This document shows, piece after piece, positions 32,140-45,013 of a DNA stretch of 64,000 bases. The DNA comes from Uloborus plumipes (taxonomy: Eukaryota; Arthropoda; Arachnida; Araneae; Uloboridae). Location: contig JAXGGA010002831.1 in the NCBI GenBank assembly GCA_038373865.1, positions 1-64,000 on the forward strand, read 5' to 3'. Both the position numbers and the translations under genes were made by a program. How positions within the stretch are numbered: position 1 is the first letter of the stretch; each line of letters opens with the position of its first letter. A model generated the notes under the pieces. That model did no database searches. It was not told where the DNA came from and saw only the letters and a program-made list of their open reading frames with translations.

Positions 32140-33425
32140 CGAAGCCAACGTGATCATTTGCCTTAGGTTCGTCGGTAAAGATTTCTTAATATGAAGAATA
32201 TTTTTGTTTTACCTCATAGTAGATCTGTTGGTATACCAAGTCTGCAGTAGTATCTTTTTGAAAGCTACAGAAGTCATAAAGAAAAGTAATGTTATTTTTG
32301 TTCCGAGGTTCAATAGGTTCTGCTGTATCAGGTAAATCAAAATCAGAAAAATGCAGGGTGTTAATCGTCTGTCTCATTCGAATCCCAAATGTTGGGATGA
32401 CCGAAGGACGGCGCAGAAGTCAGTATATGATGGATGGAAGATATGCAAATGCAAAGGGTGGTTTCAGTTTGGTTTGATTTTAAAATAAAAATTTAGAGAT
32501 AGCTTTAGACGTCTATAGTGCAGAGAAGGTTCATGTGCTAAGATATGTAAGCTTTGAATAGGAGAGGTTCTGAATGCCCCTGTGCAGATGCGCAGAGCGA
32601 AATTATGTATTGGAGCGAGGATCTTTAAATAACTTTTAGCTGCAGAGCCATATATTTGACAACCGTAATCAATTTTTGAGCGTATCAGAGCCCTATAAAT
32701 TCTTAGCATGGACTCTGTATCGGCACCCCAAGAAGTGTTTGCTAAGACTTTGAGAATATTCAGTTTTAATGAGCATTTTTTTCTTAACTCTCGTAGGTGT
32801 GGCAAAAATTTAAGTTTATTGTCGAGTATGATTCCCAGAAATTTTCCTTCAGTTTTTACAGATATTGGTTGGTTGTTAATAAGAAGGTCCGGATCAGGAT
32901 GAAGACCTCTTTTACGGCAGAAATGAATGCAGAAAGTTTTTTGGGGGGAGAAGGAAAAACCATTCTCCTCCGCCCATTGAGAGACTTTATTGATAGCTAT
33001 TTGAAGCTGTCTTTCAATGATACTCATGTTCGATGACGAAAAAGATATTTGGAAATCATCAACGAACATAGTACCTTTGACAGCGGGAGGCAATTGTTCG
33101 TGCAAGCTGTTGATTGCTATAATGAAAAGAGTAACGCTCAAAACACTTCCTTGGGGTACACCTTCTTCTTGGATGAAGGTATCCGACAGAACAGATTTGA
33201 CCCGTACACGAAATGATCGATGTTTTAGAAAATTGGAGAAAAGATGGGGAGGTTACCTCGCAACCCATACTCGTGCAGAGTTTTGAGGATCCCATATCTC
33301 CAGGTACGGTCATATGCCTTTTCAATGTCGAAGAATACGCTCACAAAATGTTTTCGTTTAAGAAATGCTTCTCTAATCGATGTTTCGAGAAGCAGTAAGT
33401 TGTCAATTGTGCTTCTGCCACGCAA
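32140..33425 (-). pseudogene. LINE reverse transcriptase, 5'-truncated with frameshifts
   Basis: Minus-strand reading in several frames: RGRSTIDNLLLLE, FVSVFFDIEKAYDRTWR (palm motif with catalytic Asp), a frame change, EEGVPQGSVLSVTLF, GTMFVDDFQISFSS (the FVDD catalytic pair), FLGIILDNKLKF, the thumb with RALIRSKIDYGCQIYGSA, then another frame change and TFGIRMRQTINTLHF leading to EIFTDEPKANDH at the start of RNase H. The fingers and the upstream endonuclease are absent because of 5' truncation. Frameshifts near 33230 and 32464 and a stop before EIFTDE show decay. This is the upstream half of the LINE whose RNase H lies at 28123-28858. Confidence 0.85.
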
Positions 33426-33659
33426 ATGACACTGATGGACTTATCACCTTCATCCATGGTAAAAAGTAAGTTTCAAAAACTGTTGCATATCACCTTCATC
33501 CACTTGCCCTTTCAATTATTAATCATAGTTTCTTGGTGAAGGTATATTTCAAAAATATATATATATTTAAAAAATACCCTTTCACCGATTATCAATAATC
33601 GGCAAAGTGGCCGACTCTGGCCATTTAATCGGTAATGCCGATTAATCAGTGCACCCATA

Positions 33660-34022
33660 ATTCTTACATTAGACATAAGCTTTCTAACAGCTTGATAATG
33701 AGAATTGAGTAAGAATCTATTATCTCAGATTTATTTCAGCGCGAACATTGAAACGAGCAATAAACTGTTTCTAAAGATGGACATTCTAAAAATAGAATTT
33801 CAAGATATATACTATTCCTTTACTGCTGATCTATTATCCCCCAAGGAAAGCCGATCCAGGACAATAAATAATATAATTTTCCTCACAAAATCAATATTTT
33901 TTTTCTCCTCAAAATGGCAAAATTAGAATCACGTTTTTAAACGCTACAGTTCATTGGTCACTCACTTTACCTCCAGGTAACCAAGGATTCAAGAACAATA
34001 TCAAACGGCAGAATAAATTAAA
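33660..34022. other. unassigned AT-rich DNA
   Basis: A 73-codon plus frame at 33705-33926 has no recognisable domain. No repeat partner was seen. Confidence 0.35.
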
Positions 34023-34740
34023 CTAGGTGACCCGTGCGGAATTCCGCAAAAAAAAAAAAAAAAACTCTAAACTTAAAATTTAATACGATAATTTTTATTG
34101 GCTTCATTTGCACAACATCGCCATCTACTGCCGTCGTTCTGACAACTTTTCAAAGAGATCAAAGACACGTTCACTTTTACAACTACTACAAAAGTGATAC
34201 CCTATATTAAAATCAAATACCCAAGGCTACTACTAAACTAAACACTAACGTTATCGCAAAACTACCATAGTATTTTGAGACAATAAAAGTTACAATTAAG
34301 GTTTACCGAGCTAAGCCTTGGCTTGAAATGTCGCATTTAAAATTGATTTGAACAACAATGTGACGATTTTGACAGTTGAGCAAAAAATTTAACTTTTTCA
34401 AACTTCAATCGCTTATAAGTCGCTTAAACGTGGATTTTCGCGATTCTCGTTACGCGGCGCTAGCGGAGAAACGTTCTAAAGAACGCATTTTTTTTTATCT
34501 TTCGAATGAAATCAAAATGGAGACGATACGACAATTATTTCGCTAGATAGAGTCAATTTTGTGCCCAAAAATTGAAGTTCGAATAAAAAACGAACCGACA
34601 CTTTTTAGAGGGTGGGTCTAATTTTCGTCAATAGCCCGCGGGATAAGCTTCAAAATCATAAATTTTCTTGCAATTCGATAAAGAAATGAGCGAGTTTCGA
34701 CCGGGTATAGGATTCGGCTTAGAGAAATAATATATGGAGA
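34023..34740 (-). mobile_element. non-autonomous Helitron, 718 bp
   Basis: On the minus strand it begins TCTCCATATATTATTTCTCT after an A and ends CTAG (34023-34026) with a T following. A perfect GCGGAATTCCGC hairpin lies nine bases before CTAG. No helicase sequence is present. Confidence 0.7.
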
Positions 34741-35032
34741 TGCTGTACCAACAATAATTTTTTACCCGATAATCGATTTTTATTTTAATGAAAAATTCAA
34801 GATGCATGGAAATTTAGAGGCACCTCATGTTCTACTAATGGTCAGCAAACATTAAATTTTCATCACTAAAACTGTTTTGATATTTAATGTTAAAATACTT
34901 TTTTTCGGAAAAAAGAATTACGACTATGAGTAATTATTAAATTTCAAAACACTTTATCAATGCAAATTGATAATGACAAGTTAGAGAGATGTGTTTGTTT
35001 TTTCACGAAAATATTTTGAAGCAGCTAACTCC
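34741..35032. other. unassigned AT-rich spacer
   Basis: Nothing recognised. Confidence 0.4.
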
Positions 35033-35346
35033 TACTGTCTGATCTTCTTAGGTAAAACCTTCCGTGCATTTACGCATGCGTCAGGTCTTCTCTGATCTTA
35101 CCAAAATAGGGGTGTCAGGTAAGATAACAATACGGGGAAGAATAATAAAAAGCATTTTGAATCGTATCAAACAACGTGGAACAATACTAATTTCAAATAC
35201 AGTGTTTAGTTGAATATGTCAAAGGGATATAGCAAATACAGGTTTTAAATTGGAAACTTCGAAAAGTTATCATCCACAACCTATCTACCCTTTTTTAAGT
35301 AGAACTGTTCATGAGTGCTAGGCGCGGTTTTCATGGGCGGACAATA
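35033..35346 (-). mobile_element. ~311-bp TA MITE copy
   Basis: Begins TACTGTCTGATCTTCTTAGG and ends GGGCGGACAATA. Well preserved; same family as 22063-22375. Confidence 0.8.
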
Positions 35347-35747
35347 GATGCCCCACAGGACGTGCTTTGGCACTTTTCTGTTTCATTGAACTTTTATAGA
35401 TTAAATGAAATTTTAGCTTATATACTCTTGAATATGTTCTAAAAACATTACTTGTCGTTTCTTTTTTTTTTTTTTTGTTAGAAATGAAATCTTAATTTGT
35501 TCTAAATCGAGGTCTTTTCATATAACATTGTATTTATTTATTTATTTATTCTTTAGTTCACACCACTGAAATAGGAACTTCTGTTGTTTGTAACCAAACT
35601 GCGCTGTAGTTTCTTTACGATGTGTATGGCTTTTTTACTTTGTTTTGACAAAGATTTTGGCAATAGTATTCGCCGATCTCACGTTATGTCGGTAGGAAGT
35701 ACTTTCGTGTGCACCTTGGTGGTTATATATGTGTGGTTATATATATA
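35347..35747. other. unassigned DNA
   Basis: Contains poly-T (35464-35477) and a short (TTTA)n run (35530-35550). The frame at 35584-35826 crosses a Helitron start and is not credible as a gene. Confidence 0.4.
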
Positions 35748-38005
<2,258 letters not shown>

Positions 38006-38008
<3 letters not shown>

Positions 38009-38650
38009 GGTGTCCACTCCAATCGTGGACCAATAGCTAATTTCTCAACCGTTAGAGATAAGCATATAGTTTATTTAGGAAAAACTGTGCAAATTTCGAA
38101 AGAAATTTTGGGTCTATTCAATGTTTTTCAAAAAATCAAATTTTGAAAGAGTTACGAAATTTAAATTTTTATACAGCCCCCCAGTCCTATCAATCATATT
38201 TAGTAAAACATTCTTGACACTGAAACGTTTAAAACTAAAAAAAAATCACTCTTCTACCACAAAAATTGACCGAGTCATGACGTTTTGAAAAATCAAGATT
38301 TTGAAAGATGTCGCATACGATCCCTTAATCGATCTCTCGATGACTTCATGAAACAATGCAAAATCTTGATTTTTCAAAACGTCATAACTCGGTCAATTTT
38401 TGTGATAGAAGAGTGATTTTTTTTAGTTTTAAACGTTACAGTGTCAAGAACGTTTTACTAAATATGATTGATAGGACTGGGGGGCTGTATAAAAATTTAA
38501 ATTTCGTAACTCTTTCAAAATTTGATTTTTTGAAAAACATTGAATAGACCCAAAATTCCTTTCAAAATTTGGAGATTTTTTCCTAAATAAACTATGCTTA
38601 TCTCTAACGGTTTAGAAATTAGCTATTGGTCCACGATTGAAGTGGACACC

Positions 38651-38653
<3 letters not shown>
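38006..38653. mobile_element. 648-bp hairpin MITE in (TA)n
   Basis: Arms of about 300 bp (38006-38306 and 38358-38653) are near-perfect inverted copies, with only about 50 bp between them. The end is CAGGGTGTCCACTCCAATCG, and TA flanks both sides. Both strands have open frames only because the arms mirror each other. A transcript would fold into a long double-stranded hairpin. Confidence 0.9.

Positions 38654-38732
<79 letters not shown>
38654..38732. repeat. (TA)n microsatellite
   Basis: About 39 TA units, the right-hand remainder of the tract that begins at 36442. Confidence 0.95.
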
Positions 38733-38734
<2 letters not shown>

Positions 38735-39345
38735 TGGTTATATATGTATTCTTTGTAGTATATGTCAAACCTATAAACAAAGAACATTTTTAATGCAAGA
38801 TAAAAGGAGCAATGAATCTCACAAAAAAAAAAAACAGGACCTCATTAAGGGAAACTTCTCCGGGCAGGGAAAAGTATGAGCTGTTTCGTGGGTGTCGCTG
38901 GCCATCTGTCTAAAAACTGTCCGAAAGTTAAAGCTTTTTTCAAAACATCGCATCTTCCCTATGCTCCTCATTATTGCAACTATTGTTTATATCTAAAAAC
39001 CTGTTAAGCAATAATGTTTCTCAAAGCCTTCTTACTCTTAGGCAGGTGAGTAAATGAGTTAAAAGAAATGATCTTAAAATTGTAATCCGCGTATCTACGA
39101 TATGCGCTACTTTACGATTAATGCATATATTTCAATTTTAATGTCATTTGATTAGTTTTCACTTTTCTACGCGTAAGAAGACTTTTAAGATCGTTATTCC
39201 TTTCTCAATATATACAGTTTTAGTTTGTTGGTTTACTATTTTCTATTATTCCCTGTTATCACTTCAATTCTCCAAAGTATTTCTTTTTTTTGGCTTCCTG
39301 TGTGTTTTTCTTTCCCATATTCCACCAAAGATTTCTTTGACTGGC
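38733..39345. other. unassigned AT-rich DNA
   Basis: No gene or repeat recognised. Confidence 0.4.
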
Positions 39346-39599
39346 AATTGAAGGGGCAGGTGGATAAAGGTGATATGTGACATGTTTTTAAAATTTCTAG
39401 AAAATGCTTTCAAAAAAACCTGTGTTATTTCTTTTTAAAGGATTTTTCTTAACGGGTAAAACGGGGTCATATTCTTAGTTACCACAACCATTTCTGTGAC
39501 TAAGGGGACACGATACTGATGGATTTATGACCTTCATCCATAGCAAAAAGTAAGCTTCAAAAACTCACATATCACCTTTATCCACTTGCCCCTTCAATT
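39346..39599. mobile_element. 254-bp MITE with AATTGAAGGGGCA ends
   Basis: AATTGAAGGGGCAGGTGGAT at the left and reversed AATTGAAGGGGCAAGTGGAT at the right, continuing through AAAGGTGATATGTGA, give a 35-bp inverted end with one mismatch. The interior (CATATTCTTAGTTACCA..., GACTAAGGGGACACGATAC, TGATGGATTTATGACC) is the unbroken version of the sequence split by the LINE at 27695-33425. Confidence 0.8.
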
Positions 39600-40797
39600 A
39601 TACTAAGTTTCCCCACCTTTGTCAGCCAATATCACAGAAATCTGCATTAACTTTATACTCAATTAATGCGTACTTGGGTTACAATATTTATTCACTTAAT
39701 TGCCTTGTTCCTGTAATACTAAAATACAACACGATTAAAAGGAAGCTTTCCAAAAGTTTTGTCAACAAGCAGCTAAGAGAAACAAAATACTCATCTTAGA
39801 CACCTATTGCGCGCCAAATGAACTGCAGTTTGTTGGTTGTGAAAACTTTGATTTCATGCCAAAAGAAAGATGCGTTTAAGATAGTTTTAGGAAAAAAAAT
39901 CAAAGTTTTGCAGGTAGGATAGTTAGGGGTCTCGTTTGACCTAGAGCCACGTTGTGACACGTTTCAAAAAAAAATAAATAAATAAATAAGCAGAATTGAA
40001 GAAAATCAAAATTTTATGTAACAGTGGGGAGAGCTGTTCGAAGCTCCGATGGACCACGGGGCGTGCTGTACTAGTCTCCATTACTTTAATACTACTAATT
40101 CTTTTTATTTTAGTTTTTGATACAAATCTTATAACAAAATCACATGTTACATGTATATTTAGCAAATTTTATTTCAGAAAGTCATTTCAGCAGTCTTGAA
40201 TAACTTTCAGAAGTCTGAACTTTTCTTTAAAACTGTTTTCATCAAAACTGGAGCCCTTACCTACCAGTATTTGAACTAACTTTGCTAGAATTGTGACAAT
40301 AAATAGCGCTGAACTCAGATTTTAAATCAAAAATTATTTTTTTTCTTTTGAAATTTTGAAACATGCTATTATTGTCGCTAGGCAAATGCCATACAAATCA
40401 AAGGATTTATAGTTCCACCTCCACCCTCTTATCTTAGAAGAAAATTCTGGTAATGCTACTGGATGAAATCAGTTCCATCATTAATAATTGTACTTAAAAT
40501 CAACAGCATGAACATTGAACAAACTAAAGCTTGATCATAAAGAGATGGTGCGTGACCTTGAAACGGAAGTCTTAATTTTATAATCGATAGCATCAGAGCG
40601 ATCCCGCTGACACCAAAAAATTTCATGAACTAAGTACGAAAAAAATAATTTTCTTGCTGATATTACCTTCTCGTTAAACTTAAGCGGTCTGGTTCGGCCT
40701 CAAGGTCAAGTGCCAGCTCTCCATGGTCAAACTTTACTGCACGTTCATTTATCTCGACATTATCGTCTTGCTCACACAATAATTACATTACAGTTTA
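39600..40797. other. unassigned DNA
   Basis: Frames near 39941-40199 overlap on both strands without domains. No repeat partner recognised. Confidence 0.4.
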
Positions 40798-41145
40798 AAA
40801 AACTAAAAAATACGCTTTTAGAGTTAATTAAACTAACATGAACTTATAATACATCAAAATGAAACATAGTTTAGTCTTTAGTGTTAATAATAGTATTAAA
40901 TACACTGCTCGACATTGAAAATGCAACACCAAGAAGGAGTGGTGAGAAATTCATGCAAATTTTACCGTAGACGCACGTCACTGAGTTATGCAAATGATAT
41001 GAAATGCGCAGCTCTCCGACGCACGTGAAGTAAGATATAAGAGAATGAAGTTGAAAAGTGGGCTATGTTCATGTTGGTTTTTCTGCCAGACTAATTATCG
41101 GAGAAATTTGGTTTTTGTCTCGAAGGATACGTGTGATAGGAGGAA

Positions 41146-41955
41146 ATGTCACGCCGTCCTCAAAGAAGACACTTCCAGCATATAGACGACTTTACAAGGG
41201 GTATGGTGATCGGACTGAGAAGGGGAGATTGGTCCATACGTCAAATTGCAGCTGATACCCACATGGATGCAAGCACTGTGCATCGGCTGTGTCGGAGATG
41301 GTTGGAAAGAGGAAATGTAGCCACATTGAGGGGTGCAGGTGCAGCCAGAGTGACGTCAGACCGCTTGGATCGACGGATTCACCGACAAGCTGTGGCGGAC
41401 CCGCAAGTCACTTGTACGTCGATTCTGCAGCACGTGCAAGGTATCCTGGATGTTCCTGTGTCGACCAGAACCATTTCCCGTCGACTGGTTGCACGTGGCC
41501 TGCAATCACGGCGCCCGCTAAGAAGACTGCCATTGACCTCACAGCACAGACTCCAACGTTTGGAATGGTGCCGGACCAGAGCGACGTGGATGGCAGAATG
41601 GCAAACCGTAGTGTTCTCAGATGAATCCCGCTTCTGTTTGTCCAGCGATAGTCATCGCATACGTGTGTGGCGTCGACGTGGAGAAAGATCGAATCCGGCA
41701 GTAACTGTGGAACGCCCCACAGCGCGACAACGTGGCATAATGGTTTGGAGCGCTATTGCATACAATTCCGTATCACCTCTAGTTCGTATTCGGGGCACTA
41801 TGACGGCCCAACGATATGTAGATAATGTACTACGGCCGGTGGCAATCTCCTACCTTCAGGGTCGGCCAAATGCAATTTTTCAACAGGATAACGCCCGGCC
41901 TCACAGTGCTCGAATCAGCCAACATACTCTACGAGGTGTACATATGTCGTCGTGA
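41146..41955 (+). CDS. Tc1-like transposase 1, C-terminally truncated
   Basis: An uninterrupted 269-codon frame. Residues about 12-53 form the first helix-turn-helix (RGMVIGLRRGDWSIRQIAAD, then ASTVHRLCRRW); about 70-120 the second DNA-binding part (TISRRLVARGLQSRRPLRR). The catalytic domain has the first Asp in VVFSDESRFCL (about residue 159) and the second in FQQDNARPH (about residue 248). The third acidic residue, usually about 34 positions further on, is missing: the last residues (GVHMSS) come from the fused second element. Tc1 transposases are normally about 340 residues. The absence of stops suggests a recent element, but the protein lacks a full catalytic triad, so it should be inactive. 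The ATG at 41146 fits the family start. Confidence 0.9.
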   Translation: MSRRPQRRHFQHIDDFTRGMVIGLRRGDWSIRQIAADTHMDASTVHRLCRRWLERGNVATLRGAGAARVTSDRLDRRIHRQAVADPQVTCTSILQHVQGILDVPVSTRTISRRLVARGLQSRRPLRRLPLTSQHRLQRLEWCRTRATWMAEWQTVVFSDESRFCLSSDSHRIRVWRRRGERSNPAVTVERPTARQRGIMVWSAIAYNSVSPLVRIRGTMTAQRYVDNVLRPVAISYLQGRPNAIFQQDNARPHSARISQHTLRGVHMSS

Positions 41956-42571
41956 TATAATATGGAACCTCAGACCAGGATTCCAGGTGTTCGTCCACTG
42001 TGATATTCGATAATGCACTCTGGAAGATGGCGTTCACCGCCATAGCATCGGACGCGAATGCGGCCATCATGGTACCACAAATTAAAGCTGGATTCGTCAG
42101 AAAACACAACATGCTGCCAATCAACACGCCAGCCCTTATGCTGATTGGCCCATTGTAGCCGAGGAGGCGATGGTTTAGCGTGAGGGGGATCCTGTATAAA
42201 GGAGTCCTTGCGCGCAGTCCACGCTGCAGCAGACGTCTACGAATTGATGAAGCACATAATGAAACACCTGTAGCTGTTGACCACTGTGCTGCCAGTTGTC
42301 TAGAAGAAGCTGTACGGTCCGTCAGCACCATGCGGATCAGGTGTCTATCATCGCGCGCTGACGTCAAATTTCGGGGTCCACTCCCGGATTTCCTAGTTGT
42401 CTGACACTCGTCCATCCACTGCTTCCAAACACACATCACTGTGCTGCTGTTACGCTGTACACGAACGGCAACTTCACGAAAAGACAATTCATCTTCACGA
42501 AGGCCGATAATCCTCCCCCGTCCAAACTCCGTAAGCTGTTGAAACCTTGCTGTTTTTCGTCGAAGAGGCAT
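41950..42571 (-). pseudogene. Tc1-like transposase 2, truncated and frameshifted
   Basis: Starts MPLRRKTARFQQLTEFGRGR at 42571, with a helix-turn-helix (GLREDELSFREVAVRVQ) and a second DNA-binding part (SSIRRRLLQRGLRART). Near 42160 the frame changes; the correct reading continues as RLQWANQHKGWRVDWQHVVF, SDESSFNLWYHDGRIRV (first catalytic Asp) and ERHLPECIIEYHSGRTPGIL, then a stop and the junction with transposase 1. The second Asp and third acidic residue are absent. It differs from transposase 1 throughout, so this is a fusion of two families and not an inverted duplication. Confidence 0.85.
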
Positions 42572-42866
42572 AAGTAACGTCTGAGCTAGCGTTTATCACA
42601 AGCAGATAACCACCTATTACCATACACGCCTTGCTGCAGCCGTGTATTTATTCGGATAAATCCGGCGCTCAGAGGGTGCTGCTCAGCGTACGCATGAGCT
42701 ACGAGTCTAAAATTCTAGTCATTTGCATATCATACACTACTTTGCATTTGCTGAAAATTTAAGCCCATTCGCGCAAGTCCTTCATGGTGTTGCAATTTTC
42801 ACAAGCATGAGTTTACATACATATAAACAAACCCACAAGTGAAAGTAATAAAAGCGTATTAAAAAT

Positions 42867-43370
42867 GTATCCGTGATTTTCCGCGGGGAAATTTGCAACC
42901 CAATCGCAGGCATTTTTGCCAGACTTTGTATTAATTATCCCTCAGAAATCAATGACTAAAACATATTCAAACTGCTACGTTACTTTCATATTTGAACAAT
43001 GGAACTTTTCGAATCTGTAGACTACTCGTTGATGCCATCTACATGCGTACAAAATCGAATGTGTACATACTGTTTTTTAAATTCGCTTCATATATTGAAA
43101 AATATATGACTTATAATGAAAACTATGGTGAAATTCATTAGCATAAAGTACTTCGGAGAATGCAACAAGTGAAATACATCGTAACAAAACAAAAGTATAT
43201 AAAATATTTCCTCGTAATAAATTCTTTAATTTATTGCTCACCCTTTATGCGAAAAGTTTAAAATCCGATAGGAGAACTTCGTATCGATCATTTGCAGATT
43301 CATGTTTATTAGCTTTTGAATTAAGGTTTCATGGATACGTATTAATGGAATTAACTGGTAAAATGTTTAG
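42867..43370. other. unassigned AT-rich DNA
   Basis: Nothing recognised. Confidence 0.4.
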
Positions 43371-43969
43371 TAGGGTGGAGCGAAAAAAATGAATTTTTGA
43401 TTTTCGTAAACGGGTACCTTTCATTTACTGTGAATGAGGATAAGTAACAATTCTGTAAAATATTTCACTTTTGCGACGTCATCTTCAGTCTGCGCATTTG
43501 GCCTAAAGTTTTGAAATTTTAGATTTTTTTTAGATTTTTCAAATTTTTTTAAAAAATATTGCAAATGATAAAACTAGTGACGGGTGGTTATTAAATGGAA
43601 GAAAAAGGTTTGAAATATACAAGAAATTTTTAAAAATCATTTCAGATTATAATTTCAGTCTGCGCATTCGGCCCAAAGTTCATCAATTTTTCAGAAATTT
43701 CCGATATTTTTAATATTAGCAGAAATTTTATAATTCAATATTTCCTCTCAATATTTACTAAAAGTGCCTTCAAAACATTTTCTTAATCATTTTGTTGTTT
43801 CTTTGAACTACTCAACTCTATGCTTGCTCATTGAAATTACCCAGGACTCACCACGAGGAAGTGGCCGCACTTTGGGTGTCATTCGCGCTCCCCTTGCTTC
43901 CAACCGATGAGAGCATACATTTACATTTCTTAGACAAGTCAGAAACAATAAATTGTTTCTTTGAGTAGG

Positions 43970-44440
43970 AAATTGTTTGCATTGGTTTTGATGGATGCAC
44001 TACAAAGACAGGAAAATAAAGGTGTAATACGGAAACTGGAAGAAAAACTTGGTAGACCTCTGTAATAAAACATTTGCCAATTACATTTGAATGAACTTAA
44101 TTTGCTGCATTTTTTACAAAAGTTAGATGGACCTACCAGTGGATCAACGTAATTTTTGGGCCTGTTAGACGAAGCTAAACATGTTATACTTTCAAAGCAG
44201 TTCAATATGAACCTCTCCAGAATTTGTCATTGATCAGATTGATTTTGACAATAAAAATGGTTTAAGTACTGAGCAACAGTAACTTCATGAGATGAGCAAG
44301 GTAGTTTTGACTGGGAAAATATCCAAAAAAATGTGAAACAGAAGTCCAAGAAAGCTTTCCCTAGTCAGATGTTCACTATAGCGAACAATCTTTAGACTAT
44401 AATTTTTAAAAGAGTTCATAACTTTCGCGGGTAAAAGTTT
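43970..44440 (+). pseudogene. decayed gene of a third uncharacterised TE protein family (element C)
   Basis: Plus-strand reading gives CIGFDGCTTKTGK, then after a frame change KGVIRKLEEKLGRPL, two stops, ICQLHLNELNLLHFLQKLDG followed by PTSGST, a stop, LGLLDEAKHV, and further on LSTEQQ, LHEMSKVVLTGKI and NRSPRKLS. From memory this matches in order a multi-copy uncharacterised protein family of arthropods and cnidarians (usual form CDGT..NTG...GVIR.LE..LGRPLQWLVCLLHANELPLRHLF..LDG.T.GP). Only a middle segment survives, with about six stops and at least one frameshift. It lies between the arms of element C and is taken as that element's gene. A transposase role is inference. Confidence 0.65.
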
Positions 44441-44592
44441 CCTTGCTCTTTAAGGATGAAGTACAGACGTTACTAAATTTAGCTACGAATTCGTGTGAGA
44501 TTTTAAAGATTATCTCTCCGGGAAAAAACAGAACATTGTATTCACATCTATTCAAAACAATGTATACTTTGCACCCAAGAAATATGCTGTTA

Positions 44593-45013
44593 TCAAATGT
44601 ATGTATGTTTGTTCCTTATACAAATCCAGTTTTCGTCGGATTTTCAACACTCTTGGCACAGAGGTTCCCTGATGCATTAGAATTCACATAGGCAGGGGTT
44701 TTGAAATTTAAAAAAAATCCAAAAAGCCCAAAATTCAAATCTTTTGTCTCAAAATGGCCATTTTCTTATAATTTTGAATAGAGTAATAGACATAAGACTT
44801 TAAGCACACAAATTGATAAAATGTAACACATTTAAATAGGAATTTTTTCCTACAAAGATTACGATCAACAATGAATTATCCATTTAAGGCTCAACTATTT
44901 CTTTTTAGCATGAAATAAGTTTTTATATTCCCATGTGGATAGAATTCATTCAAATATTTTTTAGAGCTATGTTGTATTAATAAGCACCCGGGCAACGCCG
45001 GGAAATAACCTGG
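44593..45013 (+). mobile_element. non-autonomous Helitron (family 2), clean ends
   Basis: Starts TCAAATGTATGTATGTTTGT after an A and ends CTGG at 45010-45013 followed by T. The hairpin CCCGG-GCAACG-CCGGG lies seven bases before the end. It matches 12959-13448 along its length and is inserted in element C. Confidence 0.8.

Larger units (their letters stand above)
27695..33425 (-). mobile_element. 5'-truncated LINE with RNase H and (AACC)n tail
   Basis: Read on the minus strand the LINE begins inside the reverse-transcriptase domain at 33425, continues to the start of an RNase H domain near 32131, is interrupted by 28876-32130, resumes at 28875 and ends in a 3' untranslated region and an (AACC)n tail at 27695. 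ATGATAC (27688-27694) and ATGACAC (33426-33432) are a near-perfect target duplication. The RT plus RNase H order suggests the I group; the clade is uncertain. Confidence 0.8.
27595..33525. mobile_element. MITE copy split by the LINE
   Basis: 27630-27694 plus 33433-33525 together match the MITE at 39346-39599: CATATTCTTAGTTACCA, CCATTT-TGTGACTAAGGG, then after the LINE TGATGGACTTAT, CCTTCATCCATGG and TCCACTTGCCC. The left terminal part is lost or diverged. It provides the pre-insertion sequence for the LINE. Confidence 0.6.
27109..33659 (-). mobile_element. hAT-like element split by a LINE
   Basis: The left end (CAGGAATGCGCCGATAAGC, 27109) matches the reversed right end of the hAT MITE at 17558-18304. 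The right end (reversed TATGGGTGCACTGATTAATC, 33659) matches its left end. Similarity to that MITE also continues inward from 27109 to about 27460. ATTCTTTG (27101-27108) and ATTCTTAC (33660-33667) agree at six of eight bases, a decayed 8-bp duplication. Most of its 6.5 kb is later insertions. Confidence 0.6.
40903..42812. mobile_element. chimera of two Tc1-like elements, tail to tail
   Basis: The left end (CACTGCTCGACATTGAAAAT then GCAACACCAAGAAGG) and the reversed right end (CTTGTGAAAATTGCAACACC then ATGAAGG) share a Tc1-like core but differ in detail. Inside, a plus-strand transposase gene (41146-41955) and an unrelated minus-strand transposase gene (42571 down to about 41950) each stop inside the catalytic domain at a common junction near 41946-41955. 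Each element therefore kept its 5' half and lost its 3' half. Confidence 0.8.
40798..42866 (+). repeat. segment duplicated at 20489-20727, split by the Tc1 chimera
   Basis: 40798-40902 and 42815-42866 together match 20489-20727. The right part lacks the open frame seen at 20681 onward. See that entry. Confidence 0.6.
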
